Of a stretch of 64,000 nt of DNA, positions 21,002-28,638 are shown one piece after another; positions within the stretch are counted from its first letter, which is position 1; each line of letters begins with the position of its first letter. Origin of the DNA: JAFGXT01 sp963677165 (GTDB taxonomy: Bacteria > Verrucomicrobiota > Lentisphaeria > Victivallales > SZUA-371); assembly GCA_963677165.2 (NCBI GenBank), contig CAXXSX010000002.1, positions 1,674,001 to 1,738,000 of the forward strand, given 5' to 3'. Position numbers and translations under genes: made by a program. The notes under the pieces are model-generated. The model had not been told where the DNA came from, searched no databases, and was given only the letters and a program-made list of their open reading frames with translations.

Positions 21002-21127
21002 CGGTCGGCGAAACCGGAATCCCTGGAAAACACTTTGCAGCCATAAACGTATTTAGCATGTCGAATACTTATATATTCCTTTATGAACGCAAAAATGCGG
21101 GGAGTGAGATTCCGGTTTCGCCGACCG
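21002..21127. repeat. Long inverted repeat between convergently placed gene ends
   Basis: CGGTCGGCGAAACCGGAATC (21002-21021) has its exact 20-base reverse complement at 21108-21127, 86 bases away. The arms resemble CGGCGCAGCCGAAATCC near 63761. The inside is AT-rich without a gene. It lies between the start of the chromate pair and the end of the methyltransferase gene. Confidence 0.85.
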
Positions 21128-21132
21128 GATGA

Positions 21133-21759
21133 TTAAATTGTTCGTTTTATACTTTTTGCCGTATACACGGCAAATGGTTTTGGAATATCGTTACTTAGTA
21201 CTTCAAACCCCAGGCAATTAATAAATTTAAAATGGTTCTTTTCCAGCAATGACATAATGGTTGATTTGTCATGAGGAAATGGAGGGTGCTTGGGGGTTGA
21301 GTTCGGTTCGTCATGCTCATGTTCCATATTGCAGAACGTGAACACCCCATTTGTCCGTATAATTCTTGACACTTCGCTGATAACAGATGCCAGCTCCGGC
21401 AGGCAGTGAAGCACGCCGCCACAAATCACATGATCCATTGAATTATTCTCATACGGATAAGGAATTCCCTGCAGGTCATGTTCTTTGAGTTCCGCCGTAA
21501 TGTTTTTTCCGCGGCAGATGTCCAGCATTTTCGGGGAAAAGTCCATGCCGTAAATGGTTAATCCTGCCTTAAAGAACAGTTCCGAACACAAGCCGGTGCC
21601 AATTCCCATGTCAAGCAGTTTATCGCCGGGGTTTACGTGGCGATATGCCATCCCGAACATGATTTCAGGACCCAGCCAGTTTGATTTTCGGGTCTTCTTC
21701 TCATAATTTTCGACGTGTTCATGATTCATGAAAATTTCTTTTACAGTGCTATCTGTCAT
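21133..21759 (-). CDS. Class I SAM-dependent methyltransferase
   Basis: A 208-residue methyltransferase, last gene of the efflux operon. Motif I is KLLDMGIGTGLCSELFFKAG near residue 48. The strand-2 acid is in IYGMDFSPKMLDICRG, followed by MDHVICGGVLHCLPELASVI, all typical of the Methyltransf_11 group. It starts one base after the flavodoxin stop. Methylating a toxic thiol, quinone or drug would fit an efflux operon, but no substrate is indicated by the sequence. Confidence 0.87.
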   Translation of the reverse strand: MTDSTVKEIFMNHEHVENYEKKTRKSNWLGPEIMFGMAYRHVNPGDKLLDMGIGTGLCSELFFKAGLTIYGMDFSPKMLDICRGKNITAELKEHDLQGIPYPYENNSMDHVICGGVLHCLPELASVISEVSRIIRTNGVFTFCNMEHEHDEPNSTPKHPPFPHDKSTIMSLLEKNHFKFINCLGFEVLSNDIPKPFAVYTAKSIKRTI

Positions 21760-21760
21760 T

Positions 21761-22318
21761 TTAACTTGCTCCGTGTATAGTCATAATTCCTTTGACGAGG
21801 TTTTTTACATTTTCAAGATCCTGTGCATTCGGTCTTCCGGTTATATCCCCCATTCGTCCGGCAGTGGAAAGCGCCTGAGGCATTGAGGCTGGAAATGCTC
21901 CAGGGAACTGCCATTCTTCTACAACCTCGAAGCCAAGGTGGTCCGGCAGCTGCCAGAGATATTTAGGAGTAATCACGGCTTCATTTACTCCTGTATGAGG
22001 TCCGCCGAAAGTAGCATAGGTAACGCAGTATTTTCCCGGTAGCCGGGGAGAACCGCATTGAATTTTTTTACGTTCCACATAGACTTTATTCAGTTTGGTT
22101 ACAAAATCCGTCATGGGTTGAGGCGGCAGCCAGGAGTATACTCCGCAGCCGATAAACAGAAAATCATAGTCCAGATAATCGATCTCGTCGCCGTTCTGGT
22201 TGGCTTTCACTTCAAAGGTGACGACCTCATGATTCAGCTCTTTTACTGTCTCTTCGATTTTCTGCGCGATTTTTTTAGTGTTACCGCTCATTGAGCAGTA
22301 CATGTTGAGAACTTTCAT
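21761..22318 (-). CDS. Flavodoxin-like protein
   Basis: A 185-residue FMN-binding fold. The phosphate loop YCSMSGNTKKIAQKI is at residues 7-21, and the ring-binding loops lie near FIGCGVYSWLPP and YATFGGPHTG. It starts one base after the RND transporter gene. Its role could be reduction of an electrophilic compound before export, or electron supply; in either case this is context, not sequence evidence. It is longer than simple flavodoxins (about 150) because of a C-terminal extension. Confidence 0.87.
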   Translation of the reverse strand: MKVLNMYCSMSGNTKKIAQKIEETVKELNHEVVTFEVKANQNGDEIDYLDYDFLFIGCGVYSWLPPQPMTDFVTKLNKVYVERKKIQCGSPRLPGKYCVTYATFGGPHTGVNEAVITPKYLWQLPDHLGFEVVEEWQFPGAFPASMPQALSTAGRMGDITGRPNAQDLENVKNLVKGIMTIHGAS

Positions 22319-22319
22319 C

Positions 22320-25300
22320 TTACATCTCCAAAGGTTTTTTTATTTTAAACAGGATACAATACAATACGGGGACTACGATTAACGTCAAGACCGTTGATAC
22401 CGTCAGTCCGCCGATAATTACGATTGCCATTGGTGAGAAAAAGGCATCCCACAGCAATGGAATCATTCCCAGTACCGTAGTAAATGCCGCCATACATACA
22501 GGACGAAGACGGCTGACGGCTGAATTGATAACTGCCTGATAAGGCGGAATACCGCAATCAAGTTCTATCTGTATCTGGTCCAGTAGAACAATTTCATTTT
22601 TTATAAGCATGCCGGATAAACTCAGTACCCCCAGCATGGCCATAAAGCCGAATGCCTTATCCGCCAGCAGCATTGCCGGAGCCACACCGGTCATCGCCAG
22701 CGGGAGTCCCATGAAAATAATCAGCGGATGGCGCACCGTATTAAAGAGCATCACCGCTATCAGCAACATTGCGGCAAAGGCAATCGGTACCTTTGACATT
22801 AGTTTTTGGTTCGCCTCGGTGGCGGCTTCGTATTCTCCGCCCCATTCCAGCCGGTAGTTCGGCGGCAGCGGAATCGCATCAATCTTTGTGCGCAGCTTGC
22901 GGAACAGGGCATCGGTTGTCCCCTGGGCCGCTTTGCAGGATACTGACATGGTACGAATACGGTTGAGGCGATGAATTACCGGATCCTCCCACACTGATTT
23001 TCTGCCGTCACACACTTGTCCTACCGGAATCCAGTGTTGAAGCGAAGAACTCCATATTTGCAGGTTGTCCAGTTCTTCGATCTGCTTTCTCTGGTATTCG
23101 GGCAGACGCATGATGATAGGCAGCAATTCATCTTTTTCACGATAATATCCCACGGTTGAACCGGAAAAACTCATTGCCGCGGATGATGCGATTTCCGTTC
23201 TGCCGATACCGATTTTACCTGCTTTTTCAACGGAAATATTAAGTTGTTCGGCCAGTACCGGGTTTCCCCAGTTATTCCGAACGCAGCGTGCGTTATTATC
23301 TTTTCGCATAATACTTTCTGCTTGAGCGGCCAGGGCTCTCAGTTGTTGTATATCCGGACCGATAAATCGAACCTCGACCATACCGCCGCCAGGTCCGAGC
23401 TTGAATGAATCGGCACTTACTGCTGCGTCCGGAAATTTTCTTTTGAGCCATGGAAGGATCAAGGAGATCAGCTCCGGTATTTTGCGGAAATTATCAACTT
23501 CCACAAGTAACTGTCCATATGATGAATTAGACATTTGCGGTTCATAGGTAAGCAGAAAGCGCAGGGCTCCGCCTCCCGCGATTCCTGCGGTATTTTTTAC
23601 GTTCGGTAAGCTCCGCACATATTTTCCGGCTTCTTTCAGGGCTTGAGAAGTTGCTTCAACGTGAGTTCCTTCCGGCAGCCATAGATCAATCGTGAATTGC
23701 GCGCGGTTCATGTCTGGCATGAAATCCTGCTTAACTCGGGAGAATGCTCCCATTGCGGTCGCTAGAATAAGCAGAACGATTGTCAGCGTGATGTATTTGT
23801 GAGTCGTGCATATTGTGATCCATCCCCGGTAAAACCGGTAAAAGCGATTGTGGTTCGGTGAGTTTGTTATTGCGATTTTCCCTCCGAGGAATTTTACGCA
23901 CAGGTATGGGGTTACCGTGATCGCGAGGAACCAGCTTGTTCCGAGAGAGAGGCAAATTGTCTGGAACAGACTTTTCAGCCATTCCCCGGTCATGTCGTTG
24001 GAGAGGGATATTGCGGCAAACGCCAGAATCGCGATCAGGGTGGCTCCAAGCAAAGGCCATCGAGTCGCATGAACGGTATCTTCCGCAGCAGTTTCCGGTG
24101 GCATGCCGGACCCGGTTTTCACCATAAATTCTTCTGTGACGACAATTGCGTTATCTACCAGCATTCCCAGTGCAATAATCAGCGCTCCGAGGGATATTCG
24201 TTGTAATGTTATATCCATAACCAGCATCCCGGCCAGGGTACTGAGTATTGTCAGGACGAGAACCGCTCCGATAACCAGACCGGCCCGTACTCCCATGAAA
24301 AGCAGTAATAAACCAATCACGATCAGCGTTGATTCCACCAGGTTCAGAACAAATCCTTTTACGGCATGATCAACCGTTGCGGCCTGATCCGCAATCGGTG
24401 TGATGTTTATTCCGACGGGAATCCGGGATTTCAGTTCTCCCAGTCTTTCCCGGATTCCATTTCCCATTGCGATCACATTACCGCCTGAAATAGTGGAAAT
24501 GCCGAGCCCAACCGCAGGTTTGCCGTTAAATCGCAGCAAGGCCTCCGGCGGCTCAAGCTGTCCACGACGGATCGTTGCGATATCTTTTATTCGTATGGTA
24601 TGATTACCGCCGCCGTTTACCAGTTGTTCGCCGATATCTTTTAAGTGATCATAATCGCCGAATACCCGGAAATGCACATCATTTCCACCCGCATTGATTC
24701 TTCCTGCTTCCTGAACAGTGTTGAATTCTTTGATGGTCTGAAAGATGATATTCGGATTCAATCCCAATTTTACCAGACGGGTACGGTCGATCTCAATATA
24801 AACCACATCTGTCGGCATTCCCTGGAAGTCAATTTTGCCAACTTCCGGACATAACAGCAGTTCCTTTCGCAGGTCTTTTGCGATTTCTTTCAGATCGTGT
24901 AGAGAATAGCCGTCGCCGGTAATGGCGTAGAACATGCCGTAAACATCGCCGAAATCGTCATTGACCAAGGATGTACCGCAATTGGGAGGAAGAGACGATT
25001 GAGCTGCCGAAACTTTTCGTCGCAGTTCATCCCATACCTGCGGTAACGAATTTTTGTCGTATATTTCCAGCATTTCCGCGATTATAATTGAACGTCCCGG
25101 CCTGGATATGGAGCGTATTTCCTTGAGTTGCTTTAATTGCTGGATAGCCGCCTCCAGCGGTTCGGTTACTTCCTGTTCGACTTCAATCGCGGTTGCTCCG
25201 GGATATTCCGTCGTGATGACCGCTTCTTTTATCGTATATTCAGGGTCCTCCAGTCTGCCCAGATGGAAGTATGCTATGATTCCTCCCAGTATTATCATGA

Positions 25301-25355
25301 CGATTACTGCTGCGGTGACCCGGTTATAACGGATAGCGTATACTGCTGGGTTCAT
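22320..25355 (-). CDS. RND efflux transporter, inner-membrane subunit
   Basis: A 1011-residue resistance-nodulation-division pump of the AcrB/HAE1-like group, driven by protons and exporting hydrophobic or amphiphilic compounds. The opening IAYFHLGRLEDPEYTIKEAVITTEYPGA is family-typical. TM4 has IALGMLVDNAIVVTEEF with the proton-relay Asp, and the second half repeats the fold (GVLSLSGMLIKNEIVLLDQI). The length is near the usual 1030-1050. The four-base overlap with the adaptor gene upstream indicates coupling. No outer-membrane channel gene is in the window, so a TolC-like partner must be elsewhere. Confidence 0.95.
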   Translation of the reverse strand: MNPAVYAIRYNRVTAAVIVMIILGGIIAYFHLGRLEDPEYTIKEAVITTEYPGATAIEVEQEVTEPLEAAIQQLKQLKEIRSISRPGRSIIIAEMLEIYDKNSLPQVWDELRRKVSAAQSSLPPNCGTSLVNDDFGDVYGMFYAITGDGYSLHDLKEIAKDLRKELLLCPEVGKIDFQGMPTDVVYIEIDRTRLVKLGLNPNIIFQTIKEFNTVQEAGRINAGGNDVHFRVFGDYDHLKDIGEQLVNGGGNHTIRIKDIATIRRGQLEPPEALLRFNGKPAVGLGISTISGGNVIAMGNGIRERLGELKSRIPVGINITPIADQAATVDHAVKGFVLNLVESTLIVIGLLLLFMGVRAGLVIGAVLVLTILSTLAGMLVMDITLQRISLGALIIALGMLVDNAIVVTEEFMVKTGSGMPPETAAEDTVHATRWPLLGATLIAILAFAAISLSNDMTGEWLKSLFQTICLSLGTSWFLAITVTPYLCVKFLGGKIAITNSPNHNRFYRFYRGWITICTTHKYITLTIVLLILATAMGAFSRVKQDFMPDMNRAQFTIDLWLPEGTHVEATSQALKEAGKYVRSLPNVKNTAGIAGGGALRFLLTYEPQMSNSSYGQLLVEVDNFRKIPELISLILPWLKRKFPDAAVSADSFKLGPGGGMVEVRFIGPDIQQLRALAAQAESIMRKDNNARCVRNNWGNPVLAEQLNISVEKAGKIGIGRTEIASSAAMSFSGSTVGYYREKDELLPIIMRLPEYQRKQIEELDNLQIWSSSLQHWIPVGQVCDGRKSVWEDPVIHRLNRIRTMSVSCKAAQGTTDALFRKLRTKIDAIPLPPNYRLEWGGEYEAATEANQKLMSKVPIAFAAMLLIAVMLFNTVRHPLIIFMGLPLAMTGVAPAMLLADKAFGFMAMLGVLSLSGMLIKNEIVLLDQIQIELDCGIPPYQAVINSAVSRLRPVCMAAFTTVLGMIPLLWDAFFSPMAIVIIGGLTVSTVLTLIVVPVLYCILFKIKKPLEM

Positions 25356-26476
25356 CCTTCCAGACCATCCTTTCCCGGTTTCTGCGGACGTACCGGTTGA
25401 TCTCCGCTTATGCTTTGAATTCCTGCAATGGCGATGAATTCTCCCGCTTTTAAACCGGATATGACTTCAAGGTTTTGGTTGTACCGGTTTCCAATAATAA
25501 TGGCTCTTTTATGGGGAAGACCGCCGTCAGGATTGATAACCCATACATAGGTTGAGCCGCTGTTATCACTGCGGGTTGCCTGAGATGGAATAATGATTTT
25601 ATTATTACTATTATTATTGGTGTTGTTGATTAGAAAACAGACTGTCGCAGTCATTCCCGGAAGAAGTTTGGAGCGGGTTGTTAACTGGGGGCGGATTAAA
25701 AAAGTAATATCATAAGTTCCGGTCATGCTGTCTGGTGTTAACTGAAATTCCTGAAGAACCGCAGAAAATGTTGAATGTTTTTCTGCATTGAACTTGACCT
25801 CAATATTGCACCATTCAGATGGACTGTAGTCACGAATCAAAGATTCAGGAACCTGGATGACAACTTCTATTTCAGACATGTCATAAAGTGATAATATTGG
25901 TTTATGGGCACTAATGTGTTCATAGTTCTCTACGTGTCGATCAGCAATGATACTGTCGAATGGAGCGATAAGCACAGTATCTTCCAGCGCTTTCTCCCGA
26001 ATTTTCAGCTCCGATTGGGCGGTGTCGAAATCAGCCCGGGCTTTTTCAAAATTAGCTCTACTGATAATGTTTTTTTCATGTAACCTTTTCATTCTCGAAA
26101 ATGTAAGTTGTGCTTTTAAATAATTGGCCTTTGCGGAAGCCAGAGCGTGCTCGAAGTCACGTTGATCAAGGCTTGCCAGCACGGAGCCTTTATTGATATG
26201 GATACCTTTTTTCGCATTAAGCTTGCGTAACTGCCCTGATACAGAAAACGACAAATCCACTTGCCGGACAGCTTTAACCGTTCCGGGAAATAAACGTTGG
26301 ATTGCTTGATTATGCTGTTTGACCTGTATTGTCGGGATTGGGCGCATCGTTAGGAGAGTGGCATTGCTTTTTACCGTTTCTTGCTTATGCAGCAATTCTT
26401 TCCCTCCGACAATTCCGATCACGCCTAAAACCATAAAAAAGGCAATTAGTATTATGATTCGTACTGTTTTTTTCAT
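25352..26476 (-). CDS. RND efflux periplasmic adaptor (membrane fusion protein)
   Basis: A 374-residue HlyD/AcrA-type adaptor linking the pump to an outer-membrane channel. Residues 5-25 are an N-terminal anchor. The first lipoyl half is near FSVSGQLRKLNAKKGIHINKGSVLASLD and the helical hairpin is ASAKANYLKAQLTFSRMKRLHEKN. The second lipoyl half is ALEDTVLIAPFDSIIADRHVEN. The ATG follows CAAGG. A perfect MarR-type palindrome lies 22 bases upstream, and the same leader plus signal-anchor coding sequence is duplicated ahead of the small ORF at 26546-26689. Confidence 0.93.
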   Translation of the reverse strand: MKKTVRIIILIAFFMVLGVIGIVGGKELLHKQETVKSNATLLTMRPIPTIQVKQHNQAIQRLFPGTVKAVRQVDLSFSVSGQLRKLNAKKGIHINKGSVLASLDQRDFEHALASAKANYLKAQLTFSRMKRLHEKNIISRANFEKARADFDTAQSELKIREKALEDTVLIAPFDSIIADRHVENYEHISAHKPILSLYDMSEIEVVIQVPESLIRDYSPSEWCNIEVKFNAEKHSTFSAVLQEFQLTPDSMTGTYDITFLIRPQLTTRSKLLPGMTATVCFLINNTNNNSNNKIIIPSQATRSDNSGSTYVWVINPDGGLPHKRAIIIGNRYNQNLEVISGLKAGEFIAIAGIQSISGDQPVRPQKPGKDGLEG

Positions 26477-26498
26477 TTTATCACACCTTGATTTTTTT

Positions 26499-26513
26499 GT
26501 TAAGTTGCTTAAC
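26499..26513. promoter_or_regulatory. MarR-type operator O1
   Basis: Perfect palindrome GTTAAG-TTG-CTTAAC in the leader of the adaptor-pump operon. The same 15 bases occur at 26713-26727. Confidence 0.8.
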
Positions 26514-26545
26514 TATCGAATGAAATTTTTGTTCAACTCATCATA

Positions 26546-26689
26546 TTAGGGGACTGTTACAGATAATGAGGCGTTATTGGTTTGAACTGGTTGGCGGTTA
26601 TTTATAAATTCACTGCCGACGACGATTGCAATGGTTGTTAAAATAACGCAGGCAGCCAGTATAATCGAGAACAGTACTGTTTTTTCCAT
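26546..26689 (-). CDS. 47-residue membrane ORF, truncated copy of adaptor N-terminus
   Basis: Begins MEKTVLFSIILAACV and has one hydrophobic segment (about 5-26), then a short polar tail ending NNASLSVTVP. The adaptor begins MKKTVRIIILIAFF and continues to SNATLLTMRPIP, so the small ORF lines up with the adaptor's first 48 residues. The leader (operator, spacer, ribosome site, TGATAAAATG) is also nearly the same. It stops where the adaptor's functional domain begins. It could be a decayed duplicate or a small membrane protein that is made; the intact frame and ribosome site (AAAGG) favour expression. Confidence 0.6.
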   Translation of the reverse strand: MEKTVLFSIILAACVILTTIAIVVGSEFINNRQPVQTNNASLSVTVP

Positions 26690-26712
26690 TTTATCATACC
26701 TTTGTTTATTTT

Positions 26713-26727
26713 GTTAAGTTGCTTAAC
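26713..26727. promoter_or_regulatory. MarR-type operator O2
   Basis: Perfect palindrome GTTAAG-TTG-CTTAAC, identical to O1, between the marR stop and the 47-residue ORF. Confidence 0.8.
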
Positions 26728-26745
26728 TATGTTGCAAAAAAAATT

Positions 26746-27225
26746 TTATCTTGCAAACGGAAGCGAATTCATTCGCTCGTCAATTACTTCTTCAACAACT
26801 TGCAGGAATTCTTCAGAATTTTTCAGTTCGTCATCAGAAAAGCGAGCCTTAAGTTTTGCTATAAGTTTTTCATGATGATGATTGTGCAAATCTTCATGAA
26901 GATGAAACGCTTTCCAGCCGAGCTCCGTCAGGGAAATACATAGTTCCTTATTGTTGCCGGACGGATTACTTTTTTCGGCATAACCTTTTTTGACCAGTCT
27001 GGATACCATTTGTGAAGCCGCGCTTTTACTTATTCCAAAATGTTCTCCAAGTTCCTTTATGTTAATTCCCTTGTTTTCTCCGATTACCTGTACTGAATGG
27101 ATTTCTCCGGGCGGCAAAATTATCTCATCGTTATAATGAACCGGGACTTTTTCCAAATCCGCGTATTTTCGGGATAAGTGCCATAACCGTTCGATCAAGT
27201 TATCTATTTGAGCTTTTGTATTCAT
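26746..27225 (-). CDS. MarR family transcriptional regulator
   Basis: A 159-residue winged-helix repressor. The DNA-binding segment is IKELGEHFGISKSAASQMVSRLVKKGYAEK (about 76-105), followed by the wing SNPSGNNKELCISLTELG with the Asp/Asn-Lys pattern of the family. N- and C-terminal helices form the dimer interface. Three near-identical palindromes lie before marR itself, the small ORF and the adaptor-pump operon, so it most likely represses itself and the efflux genes until a ligand binds. Confidence 0.9.
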   Translation of the reverse strand: MNTKAQIDNLIERLWHLSRKYADLEKVPVHYNDEIILPPGEIHSVQVIGENKGINIKELGEHFGISKSAASQMVSRLVKKGYAEKSNPSGNNKELCISLTELGWKAFHLHEDLHNHHHEKLIAKLKARFSDDELKNSEEFLQVVEEVIDERMNSLPFAR

Positions 27226-27235
27226 GGCATATATA

Positions 27236-27250
27236 GTAAAGCTACTTAAC
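27236..27250. promoter_or_regulatory. MarR-type operator O3
   Basis: GTAAAG-CTA-CTTAAC, one arm position away from O1/O2, 10 bases before the marR start codon. It suggests autoregulation. Confidence 0.7.
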
Positions 27251-27290
27251 TATAATGTCAAGTAAAAAAATATTTTTCTGGCTGAATTCG

Positions 27291-28031
27291 TTAAAAATCT
27301 ATTTCATCGGGATATAATTTTTTCAGGAGTTTCAAGTTTTTCTGTCTGGTGTTATTGTCAAATTTTCTACGTATAAAATTAACACTTGTTTTGAGCTGAG
27401 CATTGAGATATTCATCTAGTAAACCGTCTATAACTTCACTTTGAGTACTTTCTTTTATTGCAAGAAGAGTAAAATACATTTTCAGCAAATACTGCCTTTG
27501 AGAGAACGGGATTTTACAAACCTTGTTCAATATGAACCAGGGAAATCCTGAAATAGCGCATTCTGTATGTTCCCCATCGAAGTACAAAAGAATTACAAGG
27601 TTTGATCCGGTTCTATTGCCTGCTAAAAAACAATTTTGATTAGAAAAAAAAGAAAATTGTTCCGTTATAAATTTCCATTTCTCTTTGTTTATGTATTTTG
27701 CCGGAGAGGAAGCCGTCAGGCTCGTCTGTGCACCTTCTTTTAATATAACAATCGTATTTTTGCTAATGTCGCCATTGAGACAGCTTTCCCATATATCTAA
27801 CACCGCAATATATGGAATTTGGGCCTTCAGAAGTTTATTTAAGATGAAATTATTATTGGAAATACCGCTTCTCTTCAGAATAAATTCAGTGTTTGTCTTG
27901 TCCGCTTGTCGAGCAGAGGAGCCATTTACATAAGCATCCAGTTCCTCGGATAATGTATGTTCAGGAGTGCTGGTACAGCCACACAGTCCGATCATAAATA
28001 CTGTTGCTATTGCACTGAATAAAAGTCTCAT
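27291..28031 (-). CDS. Hypothetical lipoprotein
   Basis: A 246-residue protein with a type II signal peptide: hydrophobic residues 3-16, then a lipobox ending at Cys19 (GLCGC), so it is a lipid-anchored envelope protein. The rest has no motif I recognise; it is rich in Asn, Lys and aromatic residues and may be helical. Its AAGGAG ribosome site lies inside the end of the upstream SnoaL-like gene, six bases away, so both are expected on one transcript. No function is proposed. Confidence 0.78.
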   Translation of the reverse strand: MRLLFSAIATVFMIGLCGCTSTPEHTLSEELDAYVNGSSARQADKTNTEFILKRSGISNNNFILNKLLKAQIPYIAVLDIWESCLNGDISKNTIVILKEGAQTSLTASSPAKYINKEKWKFITEQFSFFSNQNCFLAGNRTGSNLVILLYFDGEHTECAISGFPWFILNKVCKIPFSQRQYLLKMYFTLLAIKESTQSEVIDGLLDEYLNAQLKTSVNFIRRKFDNNTRQKNLKLLKKLYPDEIDF

Positions 28032-28037
28032 CTAAAA

Positions 28038-28406
28038 TCACTCCTTCGGCAATGGAAGTTTGTGTTGACGGAGAAATGACAGTTTATCCCAGTAGCCGCG
28101 TTGGAAGATAATCTTTCCATCTACAACGTGAAAGAAACCGCAACCGCGCAGTCCAAGTGGATCGCGCCATTCAAGGATACTCCACTCGCCGTCTTCAAAT
28201 ATATTTTCTACAATACATGTCATTTCAGCAGCGGCAAATTCTTGTACAAACATTTCGTGGATCGCCTTCTTGCCGCAGACCGGACTTTCTGCAACTTGAT
28301 GATTTACCGCGTCTTCCGCATACAATGTTGCCAGCCTGTCGGCATCGGCGCAGTTGAACGCTTCAATGAATTCTTCGACAACTTGTCTTGGTGATAATGC
28401 AGTCAT
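28038..28406 (-). CDS. SnoaL-like / NTF2-fold protein
   Basis: A 122-residue protein with the cone-shaped NTF2/SnoaL fold: helix SPRQVVEEFIEAFNCADADRLATLYAEDAVNHQ, then strands with WSILEWRDPLGLRGCGFFHVVDGKI. Such proteins are small enzymes or ligand-binding scaffolds; many have polyketide-cyclase or isomerase-like names without proof. The start at 28406 has AAGGGAA before it. The open frame continues upstream to 28541, but that part is inside a foldback insertion element and is not expected to be protein. It lies directly before the lipoprotein gene. Confidence 0.85.
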   Translation of the reverse strand: MTALSPRQVVEEFIEAFNCADADRLATLYAEDAVNHQVAESPVCGKKAIHEMFVQEFAAAEMTCIVENIFEDGEWSILEWRDPLGLRGCGFFHVVDGKIIFQRGYWDKLSFLRQHKLPLPKE

Positions 28407-28440
28407 ATTATATTTCCCTTGATTTTTATACAAAAGACTC

Positions 28441-28567
28441 ATGCGAAATGCATCTTCACGGGTAGGGACGGTTCTCCGTAACCGTCCGCAATTTTGTGCC
28501 GGAGCACAAAATTCAGGGAAACGGCGCGCTACGGAGAGCACGCCCTACCCATATCCGTTAATTTCGC
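28441..28567. mobile_element. MITE-like foldback element with target duplication
   Basis: A 127-base element flanked by AAGACTC direct repeats (28434-28440 and 28568-28574). The ends are ATGCGAAAT and ATTTCGC (inverted), with a second inverted pair GGGTAGGG (28460) and CCCTACCC (28543). Inside are hairpins GACGGTT-CTCCGT-AACCGTC and ATTTTGTG-CCGGAG-CACAAAAT. It has no coding capacity. A related sequence is at 47484-47517. Confidence 0.7.
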
Positions 28568-28583
28568 AAGACTCTGTTTTAGA

Positions 28584-28617
28584 CAAAAAAAGGCCTTCCC
28601 GATTTCGAGAAGGCCTT
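28584..28617 (-). terminator. ilvC terminator
   Basis: On the minus strand AAGGCCTTC and GAAGGCCTT form a nine-pair stem with a short loop and run into seven T. It lies 22 bases after the ilvC stop. Confidence 0.9.
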
Positions 28618-28638
28618 GAAATATACTATCCGTATGAC

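Noticed and set aside
28407..28541. N-terminal extension of the SnoaL-like protein
   Set aside because: It is the translation of the MITE-like element; the conserved domain starts at the ATG at 28406, which has its own ribosome site.
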